Source: Bordetella parapertussis (GTDB taxonomy: Bacteria > Pseudomonadota > Gammaproteobacteria > Burkholderiales > Burkholderiaceae_D). From it: a DNA stretch of 10,350 bases. Position 1 is the first letter of the stretch; each line of letters opens with the position of its first letter. The position numbers and the translations under genes were made by a program. The DNA lies in NCBI GenBank assembly GCA_945883145.1, contig CAMCXB010000074.1:1-10350 (forward strand), written 5' to 3'. This document shows, piece after piece, positions 6,663 to 10,350 of this stretch. Below the pieces are notes generated by a model. That model was given only the letters and a program-made list of their open reading frames with translations. It searched no databases and was not told the origin of the DNA.

Positions 6663-6689
6663 TCCTATAGAATATCGTCTGTATTGATT

Positions 6690-6693
6690 AAGG
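6690..6693 (+). promoter_or_regulatory. Ribosome binding site of rpiA
   Basis: AAGG lies 9 bases before ATG 6703 and supports that start. No strong promoter is evident in the 40-bp gap after the regulator; TATCGT at 6673-6678 with TTGAAT at 6651-6656 is only a weak candidate. rpiA is therefore probably read at least partly from the regulator transcript. Confidence 0.45.
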
Positions 6694-6702
6694 CGATATC
6701 AC

Positions 6703-7374
6703 ATGACACAAGATGAACTCAAACAAGCCGTGGCTCGTGCGGCCCTCAATTACGTGGTGGATGGTGCCATTATTGGTGTTGGCACTGGGTCTACTGCCAA
6801 TTTTTTTATTGATGAGCTTGGTAAAATCAAACAGCGCATCAAGGGTGCTGTTGCATCGTCGGAAGCGACCGCAGCACGGCTAAAATCGCATGGTATCGCT
6901 GTCTTTGATTTAAATGAAATCACGCACATGCCAGTGTATATAGATGGCGCAGATGAAATTGATGCGAGTGGCGCCATGATTAAAGGTGGTGGTGGTGCGT
7001 TAACCCGTGAAAAAATTGTCGCTTCTGTAGCAGAAAAATTTATTTGTATAGCAGATGGTTCTAAGTTGGTTGAAGTAATGGGAACATTCCCATTGCCAAT
7101 TGAAGTGATTCCTATGGCACAGGCGGTAGTAAGTCGCGCACTAAAGGCAATGGGCGCAACACCGATATTGCGTTTGAAAGAGGGCGTGCCTTACGTCACA
7201 GATAATGGTTGCTTCATTATTGATACTGCTGGTTTACGCATAACGCAACCGGCAAACCTTGAACAACAAATCAATGATTTACCAGGTGTTGTCACCAACG
7301 GATTATTTGCACGTAAAGGTGCGAACGTGTGTTTGTTGGGAATGGCGGATGGTGTAAAGACGATGACGTTTTAA
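6703..7374 (+). CDS. rpiA: Ribose-5-phosphate isomerase A
   Basis: This cytosolic enzyme interconverts ribose 5-phosphate and ribulose 5-phosphate in the non-oxidative pentose phosphate pathway, feeding nucleotide synthesis. The 223-residue length compares with 219 in E. coli RpiA. The N-terminal glycine-rich loop IGVGTGSTANFFIDEL (24-39) holds the phosphate-binding T28-T31 region. The active-site segment VYIDGADEID (78-87) contains D81 and D84. K94 is in MIKGGGGALTREK, with catalytic base E103 in the same stretch; these numbers match E. coli exactly. Later family blocks are present too: FICIADGSK (113-121), LPIEVIPMA (131-139) and LPGVVTNGLFA (193-203). The gene follows the LuxR-type regulator on the same strand and ends about 60 bp before a strong terminator. 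With pgi and tal nearby, the window carries three connected sugar-phosphate genes. Confidence 0.98.
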   Translation: MTQDELKQAVARAALNYVVDGAIIGVGTGSTANFFIDELGKIKQRIKGAVASSEATAARLKSHGIAVFDLNEITHMPVYIDGADEIDASGAMIKGGGGALTREKIVASVAEKFICIADGSKLVEVMGTFPLPIEVIPMAQAVVSRALKAMGATPILRLKEGVPYVTDNGCFIIDTAGLRITQPANLEQQINDLPGVVTNGLFARKGANVCLLGMADGVKTMTF

Positions 7375-7433
7375 ATACGGTTGAATATGTATCATTGAAA
7401 AAATCCGAATTACGTATTACGCAAGCTATAAAT

Positions 7434-7464
7434 AAAAAACCCGCAACGTATTGCGGGTTTTTTT
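7434..7464. terminator. Bidirectional rho-independent terminator between rpiA and yggX
   Basis: The stem CCCGCAA (7440-7446) and TTGCGGG (7451-7457) closes a CGTA loop. An A-tract (7434-7439) precedes it and a seven-T tract (7458-7464) follows, so both strands show a GC-rich hairpin followed by a U-run. It lies between the convergent ends of rpiA (7374) and yggX (7479) and can serve both. Confidence 0.95.
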
Positions 7465-7478
7465 ATGCTGCTTAAATT

Positions 7479-7751
7479 TTATTCAGTAGGAGGTACATAA
7501 CCTTGTGCAGCATCCGCGCCATCACCAAAGAAATGTTTTTCCATTTGCGTAGCGAGATATTTACGTGCACGCGAATCGGCTAAATTTAAACGGTTTTCAT
7601 TGACCAACATAGTTTGATGTTTTAACCATGCAGCCCAAGCTTCTTTCGATACACTCTCCCAGATTTTTTTACCCAACTCACCTGGGTAAGGTGGAAAATC
7701 CAAGCCTTCAACTTCTTTTTCTAATTTAATGCAGTGAACCATGCGCGCCAT
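7479..7751 (-). CDS. yggX: YggX, Fe(II)-trafficking / oxidative protection protein
   Basis: This is a small cytosolic protein of 90 residues (91 in E. coli). The family is known to help protect iron-sulfur proteins and labile iron from oxidative damage and has been linked to iron-sulfur cluster handling; the exact mechanism is debated. Family marks are the conserved C7 near the N-terminus (MARMVHCIKL), EVEGLDFPPYPGELGKKIW (13-31), KEAWAAWLKHQTMLVNE (36-52) and a C-terminal GYVPP. The ATG at 7751 is preferred over M4 because GGAG lies 6 bases upstream. It starts only 14 bp after the argA stop codon on the same strand, so the two are very probably co-transcribed, ending at the bidirectional terminator. 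Confidence 0.97.
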   Translation of the reverse strand: MARMVHCIKLEKEVEGLDFPPYPGELGKKIWESVSKEAWAAWLKHQTMLVNENRLNLADSRARKYLATQMEKHFFGDGADAAQGYVPPTE

Positions 7752-7757
7752 TGTGTT

Positions 7758-7761
7758 CTCC
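7758..7761 (-). promoter_or_regulatory. Ribosome binding site of yggX
   Basis: On the minus strand GGAG lies 6 bases before the ATG, inside the 14-bp gap after argA. It fixes the start at M1 rather than at M4. Confidence 0.6.
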
Positions 7762-7765
7762 AGAA

Positions 7766-9076
7766 CTAGAGTTTTTTAATTAATACCAGCGACTTACGCT
7801 GCCAGTTATACATGTTTTGACGATTCTTAGGCAGATCATCAAAAGTGGCATTTACAAATCCACGTTTTAAAAACCAATGGGCTGCCCGTGTCGTTAATAC
7901 AAATAGATTTTTAAATCCCGCTGCTCGAGCGCGATATTCCATATGTTTGAGTAGTCTTTCACCATCGCCTTGTGCTTGTGAATCAGGACTAACGGTTAAG
8001 CATGCCATCTCTGCCATTTTTTCAGCAGGGAAGGGATACAGTGCTGCGCAACCAAAGATTACGCCATCATGTTCAATCACGGAGAAATAATCAATTTCAC
8101 GTTCAATTAATTCACGACCTCGTTTCACCAGAGTACCGTCTGCTTCCAGAGGTTCAATCAAACGCAAAATGCCACCTACATCTTCAATACTGGCTTCACG
8201 TAGACTTTCCAGATTTTCAGCAGCGATCATGGTACCCACACCATCATGGGTAAACACTTCTAACAGCACTGAGCCATCTCTCGCAAACGGCACAATATGC
8301 GCACGAGGTATGCCGCTGACACAAGCTTCTAAGGCATGACGCAGATAAAACGCGGAATCGGCTGGCAAACATCCAGATTCCAACACAGCTTGCGCTTGAT
8401 GCGTAGAGAGTTCATGAATATCTTCTCCCTCTTGGTCTTGCATCATCGGTGTTTCGGAAAGAAAGATCAGCTTATCTGCTCTTAAGGCAATGGCAGCGGC
8501 TACAGCCACATCTTCCATCGCCAGATTAAACACTTCACCGGTGGGTGAGAAACCTAAGGGCGACAGCAATACCAAACCGCCAGCATGCAAAATAGGATGA
8601 ATCGCTTCATGCGCAATCTTACGCGTCACACCAGTCAGCTCTAAATCCACGCCTTCAATAATGCCCATAGGGCGGGCAGTGACGAAATTGCCAGAAATAA
8701 CCCGTATAGCTGCATTTGCCATCGGCGTATTTGGCAAGCCTTGACTAAATGCGGCTTCAATATCCAGTCTGAGTTCACCCGCTGCTTCCATAGCGCATTC
8801 CAATGCAGCCGTGGTGGTAATGCGCAGACCTTGATGCAGTCGAGTTTCACATTGACGCAAGGCGAGCTGCTCTTCTACTTGCGGGCGGGAGCCATGCACG
8901 ATCACGACTTTAATCCCTAAGGCATGCAGCAGTGAGAGATCATGCGCTAATACCGGCAAAGCACCCGCCTTGACGAGCTCGCCAGGAAAGGCGACCACAA
9001 AGGTCTTGCCGCGGAAGGCATGTATATAGGGCGCGACTGAACGCAGCCATGCTACGAATTGATTCGAGGTTTCCAT
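7766..9076 (-). CDS. argA: N-acetylglutamate synthase (amino-acid N-acetyltransferase)
   Basis: This enzyme transfers an acetyl group from acetyl-CoA to glutamate, the first step of arginine biosynthesis, in the cytosol. From ATG 9076 it has 436 residues (443 in E. coli ArgA). The N-terminal amino-acid-kinase-like domain (about 15-260) shows FRGKTFVV, LLHALGIKVVIVHGSRPQVE and RVISGNFVTARPMG; in this family it binds the arginine feedback inhibitor. The C-terminal GNAT domain (about 293-436) shows EASIEDVGGILRLIEPLE, CAALYPFPAEKMAEMACLTV, a degenerate acetyl-CoA loop QAQGDGERLL (367-376), and NLFVLTTRAAHWFLKRGF. The reading frame extends to an ATG at 9160, but those 28 extra residues (MLRSAHCCVPSFF...) have no ArgA similarity and overlap hrpA, so METSNQF is taken as the start. 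No Shine-Dalgarno is at normal distance. yggX follows after 14 bp; hrpA diverges with 24 bp between start codons. Confidence 0.96.
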   Translation of the reverse strand: METSNQFVAWLRSVAPYIHAFRGKTFVVAFPGELVKAGALPVLAHDLSLLHALGIKVVIVHGSRPQVEEQLALRQCETRLHQGLRITTTAALECAMEAAGELRLDIEAAFSQGLPNTPMANAAIRVISGNFVTARPMGIIEGVDLELTGVTRKIAHEAIHPILHAGGLVLLSPLGFSPTGEVFNLAMEDVAVAAAIALRADKLIFLSETPMMQDQEGEDIHELSTHQAQAVLESGCLPADSAFYLRHALEACVSGIPRAHIVPFARDGSVLLEVFTHDGVGTMIAAENLESLREASIEDVGGILRLIEPLEADGTLVKRGRELIEREIDYFSVIEHDGVIFGCAALYPFPAEKMAEMACLTVSPDSQAQGDGERLLKHMEYRARAAGFKNLFVLTTRAAHWFLKRGFVNATFDDLPKNRQNMYNWQRKSLVLIKKL

Positions 9077-9082
9077 GGGCGC

Positions 9083-9090
9083 ATTATAAT
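9083..9090. promoter_or_regulatory. Palindromic -10-like element shared by argA and hrpA
   Basis: ATTATAAT is its own reverse complement, so a perfect TATAAT hexamer is present on both strands: 9085-9090 on the plus strand and 9083-9088 on the minus strand. It lies in the 24-bp gap between the divergent starts. Used as a -10 it would place transcript starts at or within a few bases of both start codons. No convincing -35 is seen on either side, so promoter activity is uncertain. Confidence 0.4.
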
Positions 9091-9100
9091 TCGCTCCGCC

Positions 9101-10350
9101 ATGTACGCACCCGATTCCCCTGAAAAAACTAGGAACGCAGCAGTGGGCGCTTCTCAACAAGCCCGCACGCCCCGTAATCCCTTACCCGAGATACGCTTTC
9201 CAGAAGAGCTGCCGGTTTCTGCTCGGCGTCAAGAAATCGCAGCAGCGCTGGCAATACATCAGGTCATCATTGTTTGTGGCGAGACGGGCTCAGGCAAGAC
9301 CACGCAATTGCCCAAGCTGTGTTTAGCGATGGGACGGGGCGAGCACGGCTTAATTGGACACACCCAACCACGTCGTATCGCAGCATCGTCCACAGCAAAA
9401 CGCATAGCTCAAGAGCTAGGCTCTGCACCTGGTGTGCATGCCGGCTTTAAAGTGAGATTTAATGACACCCTAACTGCAGGTGCGTGGGTCAAGCTCATGA
9501 CCGATGGTATTTTGCTAGCAGAGACACAAGGTGATCCTCTACTCAAACAATACGACACCATCATCATTGATGAAGCGCATGAGCGTAGTTTAAATATTGA
9601 TTTCTTATTGGGTTATTTAAAACAGCTATTACCTAAGCGTCCAGATCTCAAACTCATCATTACCTCTGCAACGATTGATGCCAATCGGTTTGCTCAACAT
9701 TTTGGTAGTCCTGAACAACCCGCTCCTGTGATTGAAGTCTCGGGACGTTTATATCCAGTAGAAATTCGTTATCGACCAGTTGAACCCGATATAGTGTTAA
9801 AGATAGGCGCATCACAAAATGTTCAACAAACTGCAAAACAAAAAAATAAAGAACAACGCGATTTAATGGATGCCATCGTCGATGCAGTCGATGAATTAGC
9901 TTTATTAGGTCAAGGTGATGTATTGGTATTTTTACCAGGTGAACGTGAAATCCGCGATGCAGCAGAAGCATTACGTAAGCATCATCCGCCCCATGTGGAA
10001 ATCCTACCCTTGTTTGCACGTTTATCTGCAGCAGAACAAGAGCGCGTTTTCAAAACTTCCAATGTACGTCGCATAGTGTTAGCGACAAATGTCGCTGAGA
10101 CTTCCTTAACCGTACCGGGCATACGGTATGTAGTTGATGCAGGTACAGCGCGTGTAAAACGCTATAGCTATAGAAATAAAGTCGAGCAATTACAAATTGA
10201 ACCGATTGCGCAATCAGCTTCAAATCAACGTGCAGGGCGATGCGGTCGTGTAGCAGCAGGTGTGTGTATACGTTTATATGAAGAACAAGATTTTTTACAA
10301 CGTCCACCATTTACTGAGCCAGAGATACTGCGTTCTTCCTTAGCATCAGT
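9101..10350 (+). CDS. hrpA: ATP-dependent RNA helicase HrpA (DEAH family), partial at the 3' end
   Basis: The frame from ATG 9101 stays open to the right edge: 416 complete codons, with the end of the gene outside the window. HrpA is a DEAH-box RNA helicase, about 1,300 residues in E. coli, and acts in mRNA processing and, as known from E. coli, in rescue of stalled ribosomes. Helicase motifs appear in order: Walker A GETGSGKTTQ (60-69), TQPRR (88-92), DEAH (157-160) followed by ERSLNIDFLLGYL, SATID (189-193), LVFLPGEREIRDAAEAL (275-291), ATNVAETSLTVPGI (328-341) and motif VI QRAGRCGR (376-383). HrpA is preferred over HrpB because of the close match around DEAH and to VEILPLFARLS. The N-terminal part is short: PEIRFPEELPVS begins near residue 29, whereas E. 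coli HrpA has roughly 80 more residues ahead of it. No Shine-Dalgarno precedes the ATG. Position 9101 is the only sensible ATG, because the frame upstream runs through argA to a stop. Confidence 0.95.
   Translation, partial: MYAPDSPEKTRNAAVGASQQARTPRNPLPEIRFPEELPVSARRQEIAAALAIHQVIIVCGETGSGKTTQLPKLCLAMGRGEHGLIGHTQPRRIAASSTAKRIAQELGSAPGVHAGFKVRFNDTLTAGAWVKLMTDGILLAETQGDPLLKQYDTIIIDEAHERSLNIDFLLGYLKQLLPKRPDLKLIITSATIDANRFAQHFGSPEQPAPVIEVSGRLYPVEIRYRPVEPDIVLKIGASQNVQQTAKQKNKEQRDLMDAIVDAVDELALLGQGDVLVFLPGEREIRDAAEALRKHHPPHVEILPLFARLSAAEQERVFKTSNVRRIVLATNVAETSLTVPGIRYVVDAGTARVKRYSYRNKVEQLQIEPIAQSASNQRAGRCGRVAAGVCIRLYEEQDFLQRPPFTEPEILRSSLAS

Noticed and set aside
6314..6977. Minus-strand open frames over the regulator and rpiA
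   Set aside because: They are antisense to recognised coding sequences and lack start signals.
7845..8850. Short open frames within argA on both strands
   Set aside because: They overlap the conserved ArgA coding sequence and show no independent features.
9074..9160. Longer argA starting at ATG 9160 (464 aa)
   Set aside because: The extra 28 residues show no ArgA similarity, overlap the hrpA start, and the recognised ArgA sequence begins at METSNQF from 9076.
9660..10310. Two minus-strand open frames (9660-10019 and 10050-10310)
   Set aside because: Both are antisense to the helicase motifs of hrpA on the plus strand, and their His/Leu-rich translations are typical of shadow frames.
1..10350. 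CRISPR array, tRNA or rRNA gene, insertion sequence or prophage genes
   Set aside because: No spaced repeat array, cloverleaf pattern, transposase-like protein, terminal inverted repeat or phage protein was seen on either strand.

Overview
The window looks like a chromosomal stretch from a gammaproteobacterium with a fairly low GC content. Pgi, TalB-type transaldolase, RpiA, YggX, bifunctional ArgA and HrpA all read as gammaproteobacterial versions, and several can be lined up almost residue for residue with my recollection of the E. coli proteins. Two AT-rich genes at the left edge encode polar proteins with eukaryote-like short linear motifs. They give the region the flavour of a host-associated lineage such as Legionellales, but that placement is inference, not proof.

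Layout, left to right. Positions 42-2539 hold two plus-strand genes of unknown function (562 and 253 residues), with no signal peptide or membrane segment. The second has two tandem proline-rich motifs resembling SH3-domain ligands; the first has an acidic motif resembling an LC3-interacting region. The second gene ends 2 bp from the stop codon of tal, which is convergent with it. Positions 2542-5200 hold pgi and tal on the minus strand in the order pgi then tal. A 370-bp divergent intergenic region (5201-5570) carries a direct repeat and a likely extended -10 element. It is followed on the plus strand by a GAF/PAS/LuxR-HTH regulator (5571-6662) and, 40 bp later, rpiA (6703-7374). A strong bidirectional terminator (7434-7464) separates rpiA from the convergent pair argA then yggX on the minus strand. 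argA starts 24 bp from the divergent start of hrpA, a DEAH-box RNA helicase gene that is open to the right edge and so has no stop codon in the window.

How the genes fit together. pgi, tal and rpiA supply the glycolysis entry and non-oxidative pentose phosphate steps that interconvert hexose, pentose and sedoheptulose phosphates. A sensory LuxR-type regulator sits between the two metabolic blocks, so local control of sugar-phosphate flow is plausible but unproven. argA (first step of arginine synthesis) and yggX (protection of iron-sulfur proteins) appear to share a transcript. hrpA acts in RNA metabolism. The least explained parts are the two left-edge proteins, the regulator with its in-frame 9-bp tandem repeat, the paired inverted repeats inside tal, and the very compact argA/hrpA divergent start region.
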